A stretch of 7,519 bases of DNA from Elusimicrobiota bacterium (GTDB lineage: Bacteria; Elusimicrobiota; UBA8919), in NCBI GenBank assembly GCA_003452965.1, contig DMMW01000021.1, positions 1-7,519 of the forward strand, in the 5' to 3' direction. Under the pieces are notes generated by a model that had not been told where the DNA came from, searched no databases, and saw nothing but the letters and a program-made list of their open reading frames with translations. The position numbers were made by a program, and so were the translations under genes. Positions 1 to 5,858 of this stretch are shown here, in pieces. Each line of letters opens with the position of its first letter. Position 1 is the stretch's first letter.

Positions 1-153
1 TAATACATGCAAGGGATGAAGGAAATAGAATATATTATATGCGGTTTTATAAGATAGTGTATATGAAAAATACATAAAGACAATTCCAATAACTGCACCA
101 ATCGCAGTAAATGGAAAATGTTTTTTCATTTCATTGATGATATGGTTATACAT
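1..153 (-). CDS. N-terminal part of an integral membrane protein, cut by the window edge
   Basis: A 51-codon open frame runs off the left edge; only the N-terminus is seen. It begins MYNHIINEMKKHFPFTAIGA and continues into a hydrophobic stretch at about residues 15-33 (one membrane helix), then a short loop and an aromatic/His segment ending FYFLHPLHVL, which looks like the start of a second helix. The short charged N-terminus followed by a Pro/Phe-rich entry to the membrane is typical of small polytopic inner-membrane proteins. I do not recognise a characterised family and assign no function. The start is the first ATG after an in-frame stop; the ribosome-binding site is weak (GGAA about 14 bases upstream). 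It begins 41 bases after the mrp stop on the same strand, so it is probably the next gene of the same operon. That it is a coding gene is inferred from the continuous frame and the protein-like composition. Confidence 0.7.
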   Translation of the reverse strand, partial: MYNHIINEMKKHFPFTAIGAVIGIVFMYFSYTLSYKTAYNIFYFLHPLHVL

Positions 154-194
154 AATTACTAATTTATTCCGTTTAGGTCCGTTTTACCAGAACT

Positions 195-1022
195 TCAATT
201 TTTTACGAATTTTTCTATTTTGTCTACAATATCTATAAATTTCTTTATGGATTCCTTCGTTTCTGCAAGCGATACAAACGGCTTACCTTCGTCACCACAT
301 TCTACAAACTGTTTTTCAAATGGGATACTGCCGAGAAATGGGACATCAAGTTCGTTTGCAGCTTTTTCACCACCGCCTTTTTTAAAAATGTCTGTTTCTT
401 TATGACAATATGGACATATAAAACCGCTCATATTTTCAATAATTCCAATTACAGGAATTTTGAGTTCTTGTGCAAACATAACACTTTTACGGGAATCTAA
501 AATAGCCACGTCTTGCGGTGTGGTAACTATAACTGCGCCGCTAACATTCGATATATATTGTATTGCACTTAATGGTTCGTCTCCTGTACCGGGAGGCGCA
601 TCAATTATCAAATAATCAAGTTCACCCCATTCAACTTCGCTTAAAAACTGTCTAATTACTCCGGCTTTCATCGGTCCACGCCAAATAATTGGTTGGTCCG
701 GGTTATTTCCTGTTAATGCAAGACTGATTGCTTTCAGATTTTCTTTAACTTCAACAGGTATTATTCCGGATTCAGAGCTGCGCAATAATTCTTTTTCAAT
801 ACCAAGCATTTTAGCAATATTGGGTCCATGAATATCTATATCTAATATGCCCGTTCTTTTTCCTTTAAGGGAAAGCGCATATGCAAGATTTACGGCTACC
901 GAGGTCTTACCAACTCCACCCTTACCGCTCATTACTATTATAGAATAAGCTATTTTTGACATTTTTTCTTTTATTCGCAAAATCTGTGTATCTATTTCTT
1001 GTTCTCTTGTTAATTGTTCCAT
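195..1022 (-). CDS. mrp: Mrp/ApbC (NBP35-type) ATP-binding Fe-S cluster carrier
   Basis: 275 aa, normal for the short bacterial Mrp form lacking the N-terminal DUF59 domain. The deviant Walker A SGKGGVGKT is at residues 32-40, the DIDIHGPN switch I region at 61-68, DAPPGTGDE (Walker B/switch II) at 141-149, and the CPYC pair thought to bridge a [4Fe-4S] cluster between two subunits at 203-206. Known role of the family: an ATP-dependent cytosolic dimer that holds and transfers Fe-S clusters to apoproteins. An Mrp is part of the orange-protein gene set of Desulfovibrio, which matches the neighbours here (two ferredoxin-MinD ATPases and NifX-family proteins). The start is supported by AGAGAGG five bases before ATG. 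It lies 35 bases after the flavin reductase gene and is probably co-transcribed with it. The family call is firm; the cluster and the client protein are inferred. Confidence 0.95.
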   Translation of the reverse strand: MEQLTREQEIDTQILRIKEKMSKIAYSIIVMSGKGGVGKTSVAVNLAYALSLKGKRTGILDIDIHGPNIAKMLGIEKELLRSSESGIIPVEVKENLKAISLALTGNNPDQPIIWRGPMKAGVIRQFLSEVEWGELDYLIIDAPPGTGDEPLSAIQYISNVSGAVIVTTPQDVAILDSRKSVMFAQELKIPVIGIIENMSGFICPYCHKETDIFKKGGGEKAANELDVPFLGSIPFEKQFVECGDEGKPFVSLAETKESIKKFIDIVDKIEKFVKN

Positions 1023-1057
1023 AAAAACCTCTCTATACCCGAAATAATAATATGGAA

Positions 1058-1549
1058 TTACATATTAAGTATTTTGGAATAATCTATTTCTCCTTTATCA
1101 TTTAAAAAATCAGCATCAACATTTATATGCTCTATTTTACCTGCAAACATTTCATGTGAACCTGTAGTGATAGAACCTACAACCTTACATTCTATATTTA
1201 TCGGAAAATCCATAAGAATAGGTGCATTGACTTTCATTCCTTTTTTAACTTTCAAACCAAGTTTTTCAAGTTTATCCTCATTTCTACCGCTATGACTTCC
1301 CAAATAATTATATGCATCTTTCTGGTTTTTGCCGGGAAGATTTATCACAAATTCTCCGGTCTCTTTTATCATTGGGTACGAGTATCTGGAAGGAACAATA
1401 CCAATCATAACCATTGGCGGGTCATAACTGCAATTACAACAATACCCTACTACTAACGCATTGTTTTTTCCTTCCTTGTTACAACACGATACAACAGCTA
1501 ATGGCATCGGACTAATTGCCGGCTTAATTTTAGCAGATACTTTTTCCAT
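1058..1549 (-). CDS. Flavoredoxin-like flavin reductase (FMN-binding split barrel)
   Basis: 163 aa, typical length for the flavin reductase/flavoredoxin family. The FMN-binding split-barrel signature is visible around residues 14-75: PMPLAVVSC, then NALVVG, SYDPPMVMIGIVPSRYSY and GEFVINLPG. These are the segments that contact FMN phosphate and isoalloxazine in this family. Known members are cytosolic FMN-dependent electron carriers or NAD(P)H:flavin reductases. It is unusually rich in cysteine near the flavin site: Cys22-Cys23 and Cys37-Cys38-x-Cys40. The start is set by a strong AGGAGG seven bases upstream of ATG. It sits between the second ferredoxin-MinD gene (40 bases away) and mrp (35 bases away), so it probably supplies or accepts electrons for the Fe-S proteins of this operon; that link is inference from position. 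The electron donor cannot be told from sequence. Confidence 0.9.
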   Translation of the reverse strand: MEKVSAKIKPAISPMPLAVVSCCNKEGKNNALVVGYCCNCSYDPPMVMIGIVPSRYSYPMIKETGEFVINLPGKNQKDAYNYLGSHSGRNEDKLEKLGLKVKKGMKVNAPILMDFPINIECKVVGSITTGSHEMFAGKIEHINVDADFLNDKGEIDYSKILNM

Positions 1550-1589
1550 TTATATCCTCCTGATATAATATTTTTCATATCAATATTCT

Positions 1590-2438
1590 TTACTTAATTT
1601 TTTCCCATATATTTCTTATATTTTCTGCAATATTATTTTTACAAAATAAAACGGCAGGTATCCCGTTTACAATTGATTTACTGACTTCTTTTGAAAACGG
1701 TATTTTTCCTATAATATCTATTTTTGTCTTTTTACAAAATTCTTCTATTTTATTTGTATTATCAACATTCAAATCATATTTATTGATGACTATCCCTATC
1801 AGTATTTTAAAATGCAATGCTATTTCTATAGCCCTTTTAAGGTCATGGAGTCCCGACAATGTCGGCTCGGTAATTATAACTGCCATATCAATACCTGATA
1901 ATGATGCAATAACCGGACATCCTATGCCCGGAGGACCGTCAATAATTACATAATCGCTATTTTCTTTTTGGGCAAGTTCTTTTGCTACCTGTCGCACTTT
2001 TGCAACAAGCTTGCCGGAGTTTTCCTCGGCTATGCCAAGTTTTGCATGTACCAACGGACCGTATTCCGTATCCGAAACATACCATTCCCCGGAAAGATTT
2101 TCTTTCATAATTATTGCATTGCTCTGGCATACTTGTGCACACAATCCGCACCCTTCGCAAGATATGGAATCTATTAAAAAAGCATCTGAAATGGCATCAA
2201 ACCGGCATACTTCTTGGCATTTACCGCACTTATTGCAAAAAATAGGATTTACAACCGCTGTTTTACCGCTTTTAAAATCGTATCGTTCTTTGATATTAGG
2301 ATGCAGAATAAGGTGCAAGTCCGCAGCATCAACATCACAGTCAACCATAACCTTATTTTTTGAAATAGCAGCAAAAGACGCGGTCAAAATCGTTTTTCCC
2401 GTGCCGCCTTTTCCGCTTATAATAAGTATCTGTTTCAT
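1590..2438 (-). CDS. MinD-superfamily P-loop ATPase with inserted 2[4Fe-4S] ferredoxin domain (copy 1)
   Basis: 282 aa, usual length for the family. The deviant Walker A SGKGGTGKT is at residues 8-16 and the DCDVDAADLHL switch I at 33-43. An inserted ferredoxin domain carries two CxxCxxCxxxC motifs: Cys68/71/74/78 and Cys94/97/100/104. The Walker B/switch II IDGPPGIGCPV is at 166-176, and TEPTLSGLHDL at 190-200 is the conserved segment of this family. Neither cluster motif has the usual Pro after its last Cys. Such proteins occur in pairs in anaerobes and are members of the orange-protein complex in Desulfovibrio; the biochemical role is thought to be ATP-driven handling of electrons or metal-sulfur clusters. 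It pairs with the related ATPase at 3669-2791, with a DsrE gene between them. It starts 21 bases after the DsrE stop; the ribosome-binding site is weak (AAGAAAG), suggesting translational coupling. Confidence 0.95.
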   Translation of the reverse strand: MKQILIISGKGGTGKTILTASFAAISKNKVMVDCDVDAADLHLILHPNIKERYDFKSGKTAVVNPIFCNKCGKCQEVCRFDAISDAFLIDSISCEGCGLCAQVCQSNAIIMKENLSGEWYVSDTEYGPLVHAKLGIAEENSGKLVAKVRQVAKELAQKENSDYVIIDGPPGIGCPVIASLSGIDMAVIITEPTLSGLHDLKRAIEIALHFKILIGIVINKYDLNVDNTNKIEEFCKKTKIDIIGKIPFSKEVSKSIVNGIPAVLFCKNNIAENIRNIWEKIK

Positions 2439-2459
2439 AATCTAATTTCTTTCTTCATA

Positions 2460-2780
2460 TTAAAATGTAACAACTTTATCACTTTCTTTCACTATATCAT
2501 ACATGTCTTTCATAGTTGAAATAGGGCATACTGCAGAACTCTCCTGCTCGCGTGATTTCATACAACTCCCGCAGGCATAAATCTTACCGCCATCTTGCAA
2601 ATATTTTTCTGTTTGTTCAATGGTATTAAATTTGTCTGTACTTATTTTCTGATATTCCACACCTTTACCCATAAGAAATATTTTTACCTCATCTTTTTGC
2701 ATTAAACAAAAGTTAGCAAACCTTACTGCATTCCATACCGTCTCAACATCATTTGAACAGATTACTACTCCCAATTTCAT
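2460..2780 (-). CDS. DsrE/TusD-like small sulfur-transfer protein
   Basis: 106 aa, the normal size of DsrE-fold proteins. It begins with beta-strand MKLGVVICSND, has the LMGKGVE segment typical of the fold (residues 36-42), and a conserved tail with ACGSCMKSR at 69-77 and SSAVCPISTMKDM at 81-93, ending in DKVVTF. Cys70, Cys73 and Cys85 are candidate persulfide or metal ligands; Cys70-x-x-Cys73 is a CxxC pair. Known relatives (DsrE, TusD) are cytosolic carriers of protein-bound sulfane sulfur. The start is supported by AAGGAG about seven bases upstream; this ribosome-binding site directly follows the stop codon of the preceding ATPase, only 10 bases separating the genes. Its position between two ferredoxin-MinD ATPases suggests sulfur supply to, or sensing for, the metal-sulfur module. 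That role is inferred; the family call is solid. Confidence 0.88.
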   Translation of the reverse strand: MKLGVVICSNDVETVWNAVRFANFCLMQKDEVKIFLMGKGVEYQKISTDKFNTIEQTEKYLQDGGKIYACGSCMKSREQESSAVCPISTMKDMYDIVKESDKVVTF

Positions 2781-2790
2781 GAGTGTCTCC

Positions 2791-3669
2791 TTATATAATG
2801 TTCATTATATCAGACATCCTTCTCTTTATAGGATGTCTTATCGATTCAAACATTTGTATAAACTCTTTTTTATATTCTTCGTTTTCATTCACCACTGGAA
2901 TACCTTGTGAATAAAGACGGGCTATATCTTCACTGAAAGGTATACGCATTAAAATCGGAATATTATTTTCTCTGCAATAAACTTCCGTTTTATTATCTCC
3001 TATATCTGAACGATTTATAATTATACCAAACGGAATATTTAATTTTCTGACTACCTCTACTGTAAGAATTAGATCATTTAACCCAAACGGTGTTGGTTCG
3101 GTTACTAAAATACAAAAATCGGTATTTTTAATAGCTGCAATCACCGGACATGAAGTTCCCGGAGGAGCATCAATAATAACTGTTTTGGTATTATTGATAT
3201 GCTTTTTAACCTGCCGTATCAAAGGTGGCGACATTACTTCACCAACATTTAATATTCCATGAACAAACTGTAAATTTGCTACAGTACCTGATTCTATAAT
3301 CCCAATCTCCCTTTTTATTTCTTTAATTGCTTTTTGCGGACATAACAAATAACAGGCGCCACACCCATGACAAAGATGCGGAAAAATGAGAACCGTCCCC
3401 TTTTTCTTGCTGGACGGAATTACAGCAAGAGCATTATATGCGCAAACCTTTTGACATTTACCGCAATAAGTGCATATAGTTTCATCAACTTGCGGAATAG
3501 TAGTAAATGCTGAAATTTTTTCTTTTATTTCTGGCTTTATAAAAAGGTGGGCATTAGGCTCTTCTACGTCACAATCCAAAAGTTGGACATTTTCTAATGA
3601 TAACGCAAGGTTTACTGCAACCGTTGTTTTTCCTGTGCCGCCTTTACCGCTTGCAACTGAAATAATCAT
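2791..3669 (-). CDS. MinD-superfamily P-loop ATPase with inserted 2[4Fe-4S] ferredoxin domain (copy 2)
   Basis: 292 aa. The Walker A SGKGGTGKT is at residues 7-15, LLDCDVEEPNAHLF (switch I) at 30-43, and the ferredoxin insert has Cys66/69/72/76 and Cys100/103/106/110, each CxxCxxCxxxC. Walker B/switch II IDAPPGTSCPV is at 166-176 and TEPTPFGLNDL at 190-200. The DVEEPNAHLF signature differs from DVDAADLHLI of the other copy, which is the usual way the two partners of such pairs are told apart. This suggests an ancient duplicated pair acting together, as proposed for the orange-protein complex of Desulfovibrio; heterodimerisation here is inference. The linker between its two cluster motifs is longer than in copy 1 (23 rather than 15 residues from Cys76 to Cys100). 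It begins 51 bases after the methyltransferase stop, with no strong Shine-Dalgarno. Confidence 0.95.
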   Translation of the reverse strand: MIISVASGKGGTGKTTVAVNLALSLENVQLLDCDVEEPNAHLFIKPEIKEKISAFTTIPQVDETICTYCGKCQKVCAYNALAVIPSSKKKGTVLIFPHLCHGCGACYLLCPQKAIKEIKREIGIIESGTVANLQFVHGILNVGEVMSPPLIRQVKKHINNTKTVIIDAPPGTSCPVIAAIKNTDFCILVTEPTPFGLNDLILTVEVVRKLNIPFGIIINRSDIGDNKTEVYCRENNIPILMRIPFSEDIARLYSQGIPVVNENEEYKKEFIQMFESIRHPIKRRMSDIMNII

Positions 3670-3720
3670 ATATACTTAATTTTCTCTCACGGTAACTCTA
3701 ATTTAATTAGCTAAATTAAT

Positions 3721-4350
3721 TTACCAAAATTTTATAATTATAATATTTTGAAATTTGCTACTGAAGTTTTCAACTAAAAACCCTTTATTTAACAGATACC
3801 TTTCAATATCTTTTAAACTCACTTTTCCCCTTTCATGTGTTTTTCCTTCCATAGAATGAATTTTATCCATAAATTCAAAACCCTCTTCAGAAAAATCGCC
3901 TATTACCAGTTTCCCTTGGATTGATATTACCCTAATAATCTCGCTTAAAACTTTATATGGATGTTTTAAATGGTGAAGGGTATTAATCATAAAAACGGTA
4001 TTAAAACTATTATCTTTAAAACTCAATTGCTCTGCATTTTGTTTAGTAATCTTAACATTACTTTCAAAACTAAAATATTTAAGATTTAACCGAGCTATAT
4101 GCAAACATTCATCATCAATATCAATACTGCTGAAATAGTATCCCTTGCGTGCAAGTTCTACTGCAAGATATCCTTTTCCTGTACCAATTTCAAGAATTTC
4201 TTCATCTATTGGTATAGCATTCTCAATTATAAATTGTCGTTCTTTTTCAGAATCATATCCAAACTTTAAATATAGTTCTTGTCGTGCACAATATTCTTTA
4301 TAATTATTGATAACTTCATCTGCAAACTTTTCTCTAATAACATTCAACAT
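3721..4350 (-). CDS. Class I SAM-dependent methyltransferase
   Basis: 209 aa from the chosen start. Motif I EILEIGTGKG is at residues 51-60 (SAM binding), the acidic end of strand 2 is SSIDIDD at 74-80, QNAEQLSF at 104-111 is the adenine-contacting loop, and FNTVFMINTLHHL at 116-128 is motif IV of Methyltransf_11-type enzymes; GKLVIGDF follows at 146-153. The frame is open a further 65 codons upstream, but that stretch is an out-of-frame reading of the zinc-ribbon gene. The ATG at 4350, preceded by GGGGAT at good spacing and one base after the zinc-ribbon stop, is the real start. The substrate is unknown: nothing in sequence distinguishes small molecule, protein or metal(loid) methylation. 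The one-base junction argues for translational coupling with the zinc-ribbon protein and a shared role in this metal-sulfur operon. Confidence 0.88.
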   Translation of the reverse strand: MLNVIREKFADEVINNYKEYCARQELYLKFGYDSEKERQFIIENAIPIDEEILEIGTGKGYLAVELARKGYYFSSIDIDDECLHIARLNLKYFSFESNVKITKQNAEQLSFKDNSFNTVFMINTLHHLKHPYKVLSEIIRVISIQGKLVIGDFSEEGFEFMDKIHSMEGKTHERGKVSLKDIERYLLNKGFLVENFSSKFQNIIIIKFW

Positions 4351-4351
4351 T

Positions 4352-4552
4352 TTATCCCCGTACCATTTGCGTTCCGCATTTCGGACATTTAGCATTAAAA
4401 CAAGGAATCCCTCGCTTATGGGCAACTTTTTCACCGCAATTAGGACATACACAAAAACCGCTTGGACCGGCTCCTGAAAAACTGCCTCTACCTCTACCCA
4501 TCCCCCTGCCTGCTCCGCCACCAACAGGACCTGTTCCATCTCCAAATGGCAT
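4352..4552 (-). CDS. Small Gly-rich zinc-ribbon protein with GDGTGP N-terminus
   Basis: 66 aa. The N-terminus MPFGDGTGPVGGGAGRGMGR is a Gly/Arg-rich low-complexity head resembling the DUF5320 motif (MPxxDGTGPxG). The tail is a compact zinc ribbon with CVCPNCG and CFNAKCPKCG: Cys34-x-Cys36-x2-Cys39 and Cys50-x4-Cys55-x2-Cys58, of which Cys36/39 and Cys55/58 form the CxxC knuckles expected to bind Zn or Fe. Start choice: an ATG four codons earlier overlaps the Shine-Dalgarno itself (ATGGAGGT), whereas the ATG at 4552 lies four bases after GGAGGT, so the shorter form is taken. It follows the NifX gene by 19 bases and precedes the methyltransferase by one base. Function is unknown; it may be a metal-binding accessory of the ORP-like module (inference). 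Confidence 0.82.
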   Translation of the reverse strand: MPFGDGTGPVGGGAGRGMGRGRGSFSGAGPSGFCVCPNCGEKVAHKRGIPCFNAKCPKCGTQMVRG

Positions 4553-4556
4553 TTTT

Positions 4557-4562
4557 ACCTCC
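4557..4562 (-). promoter_or_regulatory. Shine-Dalgarno deciding the start of the zinc-ribbon gene
   Basis: GGAGGT on the minus strand, four bases before the ATG at 4552. The upstream in-frame ATG (4564) would place the initiator inside the Shine-Dalgarno and lacks one of its own, so the 66-residue product is preferred over a 70-residue one. Confidence 0.8.
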
Positions 4563-4571
4563 ATACAACTT

Positions 4572-4940
4572 TTATTTATTCATTCCAAAGTGAGAATTAA
4601 CAGACGGTTTATCTTTAGATTCTAACTCATTATTTTTTAATTTTCCAACTGCTTCACTAACTGTTCCGCTTAAACCGGTATATATGATTATTCCTGCTGC
4701 TTTCAATGTCTGGTACGCATTAGGTCCAACATTGCCGGTCAAAACCGCCTTAACTCCTTTTTCAACCATTAATTGTCCTGTTTGAATTCCTGCACCGCCT
4801 GATGCATCGGCAAAAATATTTTCTATAGTTTCAAATTGCATCGTATCCGTATCTAAAACAATTAAATAAGAACATCTTCCAAAACGAGGGTCAACTTGTG
4901 AATCGAGCGTCTTCCCCTGCGACGTAATACATATTTTCAT
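4572..4940 (-). CDS. NifX/NifB-C-terminal-like (FeMo-co biosynthesis) protein, orange-protein (ORP)-like
   Basis: 122 aa with an RNase-H-like NifX fold. Visible motifs: MKICITSQGKTLDSQVDPRFGR at the N-terminus with FGRC at residues 20-23, the GGAGIQTGQ loop at 48-56, and VLTGNVGPNA at 66-75, then AAGIIIYTG. The LDSQVDPRFGR start and GAGIQ/GxVGPNA loops are what I know from the ORP-type subgroup, whose Desulfovibrio member binds a mixed Mo-Cu-sulfide cluster; family members in general bind or carry Fe-Mo-type cofactor precursors. Residues 105-122 form a charged, probably flexible tail. Its ATG overlaps the TGA of the preceding NifX gene (ATGA) and its Shine-Dalgarno (AGGAGAGG) lies within that gene, so the two are translationally coupled. 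The metal bound here is unknown. No nif structural genes are in the window, so nitrogen fixation is not implied. Confidence 0.93.
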   Translation of the reverse strand: MKICITSQGKTLDSQVDPRFGRCSYLIVLDTDTMQFETIENIFADASGGAGIQTGQLMVEKGVKAVLTGNVGPNAYQTLKAAGIIIYTGLSGTVSEAVGKLKNNELESKDKPSVNSHFGMNK

Positions 4941-5326
4941 TTATCCTCTCCTGAATGGTCACAAACTGTTTTTTCGACTCCGTATCCTTTACCTGCTCCC
5001 GGTTTACATAAACTCTCGCCGCCGACTAAAGTTCCATTCCGTAATTTTTCTATAACCTCATCTATTGAACCGCTTATTCCGACAACTGTTCTAATCTTAT
5101 ATTGTTGAAAAAATTCCTCTGCTCTCCCACCCATACCGCCTGCAACAATGCATTCCACCCCTTTTTCATGAAGAAATAAAGGTATTGCACCAGGTTGATG
5201 CCCCGGATTCGCTACAAATTCCTTCTTTGCAACTTTACCATTTTCAATATCAACAACAGTAAAAGATGGGCATCTACCAAAATGAGCAGAAACACTCCCT
5301 CCATCTGTAGATATGGCTATTCGCAT
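4937..5326 (-). CDS. NifX/NifB-C-terminal-like protein, second subtype with Cys/His tail
   Basis: 129 aa. The NifX fold is shown by MRIAISTDGG, SAHFGRCPSF at residues 13-22, NPGHQPGAIP at 40-49, and IVAGGMGGRA at 60-69. The NPGHQPG and GGMGGRA loops differ from the partner at 4940-4572 (GGAGIQTGQ and GNVGPNA), so these are two subtypes rather than a recent duplication. A Gly-rich tail follows with Cys107, Cys122 and His124, candidate extra metal ligands. GGAG seven bases upstream of ATG fixes the start. It follows the 28-bp palindrome of the intergenic gap and overlaps the next gene by 4 bases. The family is named for FeMo-cofactor biosynthesis, but stand-alone anaerobe members are thought to carry other metal clusters; the specific role here is not known. 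Confidence 0.92.
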   Translation of the reverse strand: MRIAISTDGGSVSAHFGRCPSFTVVDIENGKVAKKEFVANPGHQPGAIPLFLHEKGVECIVAGGMGGRAEEFFQQYKIRTVVGISGSIDEVIEKLRNGTLVGGESLCKPGAGKGYGVEKTVCDHSGEDK

Positions 5327-5345
5327 AATTTATCTCCGTTTTTTC

Positions 5346-5373
5346 GGATAAAACAAGGCGCCTTGTTTTATCC
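5346..5373. repeat. Perfect 28-bp palindrome (intercistronic hairpin)
   Basis: Two 14-base arms, GGATAAAACAAGGC and its exact reverse complement, meet with no spacer. It lies in the 66-base gap between the DUF5320-like gene and the first NifX gene, 19 bases after the stop of the former and 19 bases before the ATG of the latter. As RNA it would form a roughly 12-bp stem with a tight loop. On the transcribed minus strand it is followed by GAAAAAACGGAG and not a T-run, so it is not a standard terminator for the operon; on the plus strand a T6 run follows five bases after the stem. It could be an mRNA stability/processing hairpin, a dyad operator or a dispersed palindromic repeat. Confidence 0.9.
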
Positions 5374-5392
5374 AAGGGTTTTTTAACTTCCT

Positions 5393-5770
5393 TTATTTTT
5401 CTGAATTTGCATTCAGTTCATTTACCCGCTTCTGTATATCTTCAAGTTGCTTCTTCAACATATCAGATTCTTCTTGAAGCATTTGAAGTTCTTCTTTTGC
5501 CGGAATTTCTTGCCCATAAATATCCTGGTCGTAATATCCATAATCTGTCCCTGCCCAGCCGGGAACGCCTGTTGCATAAAACCGATTCCTATAACCCCTT
5601 CCTCCTCCTCCTCCTCCTCTTCCTCGTCCGAAGAAACCACGACCAAAACCAAAGAATCTTCTTCCACGAAGAAACCTTCTAACTCCTGTAGCGGGAGCGG
5701 CACAAAAACCTCTGCCACCACCTGTCATTGGTCCCATACCCTGCGGACCCGTACCATCAAAACCTGGCAT
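5393..5770 (-). CDS. DUF5320-like Gly/Arg-rich protein with C-terminal coiled coil
   Basis: 125 aa in three parts. The N-terminal motif MPGFDGTGPQGMGPMTGGGR ending in GFC at residues 21-23 is the DUF5320 signature. The middle (about 28-65) is Arg/Gly/Phe-rich with repeated RGRRFFG/GRGFFGRG and six consecutive Gly codons, all GGA. Residues about 90-120 (AKEELQMLQEESDMLKKQLE and onward) have heptad character and should form a coiled coil. Function of the family is unknown; members recur beside NifX and ferredoxin-MinD genes in anaerobes. Start: a GTG three codons earlier lies inside the GGAGGTGA ribosome-binding site, so the ATG at 5770, eight bases after GGAGG, is chosen. It is the first gene after the Fur-box promoter and heads the operon. 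The coiled coil suggests oligomerisation; this is inference. Confidence 0.87.
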   Translation of the reverse strand: MPGFDGTGPQGMGPMTGGGRGFCAAPATGVRRFLRGRRFFGFGRGFFGRGRGGGGGGRGYRNRFYATGVPGWAGTDYGYYDQDIYGQEIPAKEELQMLQEESDMLKKQLEDIQKRVNELNANSEK

Positions 5771-5775
5771 ACTAA

Positions 5776-5783
5776 TCACCTCC
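5776..5783 (-). promoter_or_regulatory. Shine-Dalgarno deciding the start of the DUF5320-like gene
   Basis: GGAGGTGA on the minus strand, an almost full anti-16S match. It contains the GTG that would give a longer reading frame, so initiation is assigned to the ATG at 5770, which is at proper distance and begins the conserved MPGFDGTGP motif. Confidence 0.85.
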
Positions 5784-5858
5784 TTTTTTTAAATTTGCTT
5801 TTTATTTCTTACGATTCTTAATCAACTATAAATATTCAATTAAACTACTTAATTAAAA

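Noticed and set aside
2011..2445. 144-codon plus-strand open frame
   Set aside because: It is antisense to the ferredoxin-MinD gene, whose protein shows all family motifs; the plus-strand product has no recognisable features.
2793..2810. Inverted repeat ATATAATG-TT-CATTATAT at the end of the ATPase gene
   Set aside because: The two-base loop and AT-rich arms make a stable hairpin doubtful, and the bases are also used by the stop codon and last codons; probably coincidence.
3699..3718. Inverted repeat TAATTTA...TAAATTA after the methyltransferase stop
   Set aside because: Seven AT-only pairs with no T-run are too weak for a terminator and are expected by chance in such AT-rich DNA.
4351..4545. 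A 65-codon upstream extension of the methyltransferase frame
   Set aside because: It reads through the zinc-ribbon gene in another frame, has no methyltransferase homology or ribosome-binding site, while the ATG at 4350 has GGGGAT at good spacing.
4572..5326. NifX proteins as evidence of nitrogen fixation
   Set aside because: Stand-alone NifX-fold proteins are widespread in anaerobes without nitrogenase, and no nifHDK, nifE/N or nifB genes are in the window.
5346..5373. Palindrome as the operon's intrinsic terminator
   Set aside because: On the transcribed strand the stem is followed by GAAAAAACGG, not a U-run, and the downstream genes have no other evident promoter in the short gap.
5407..5821. 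Plus-strand open frames with poly-Ser or poly-Leu runs
   Set aside because: The homopolymers are the complement of the GGA repeat in the DUF5320-like gene; no ribosome-binding site or family signal supports them.
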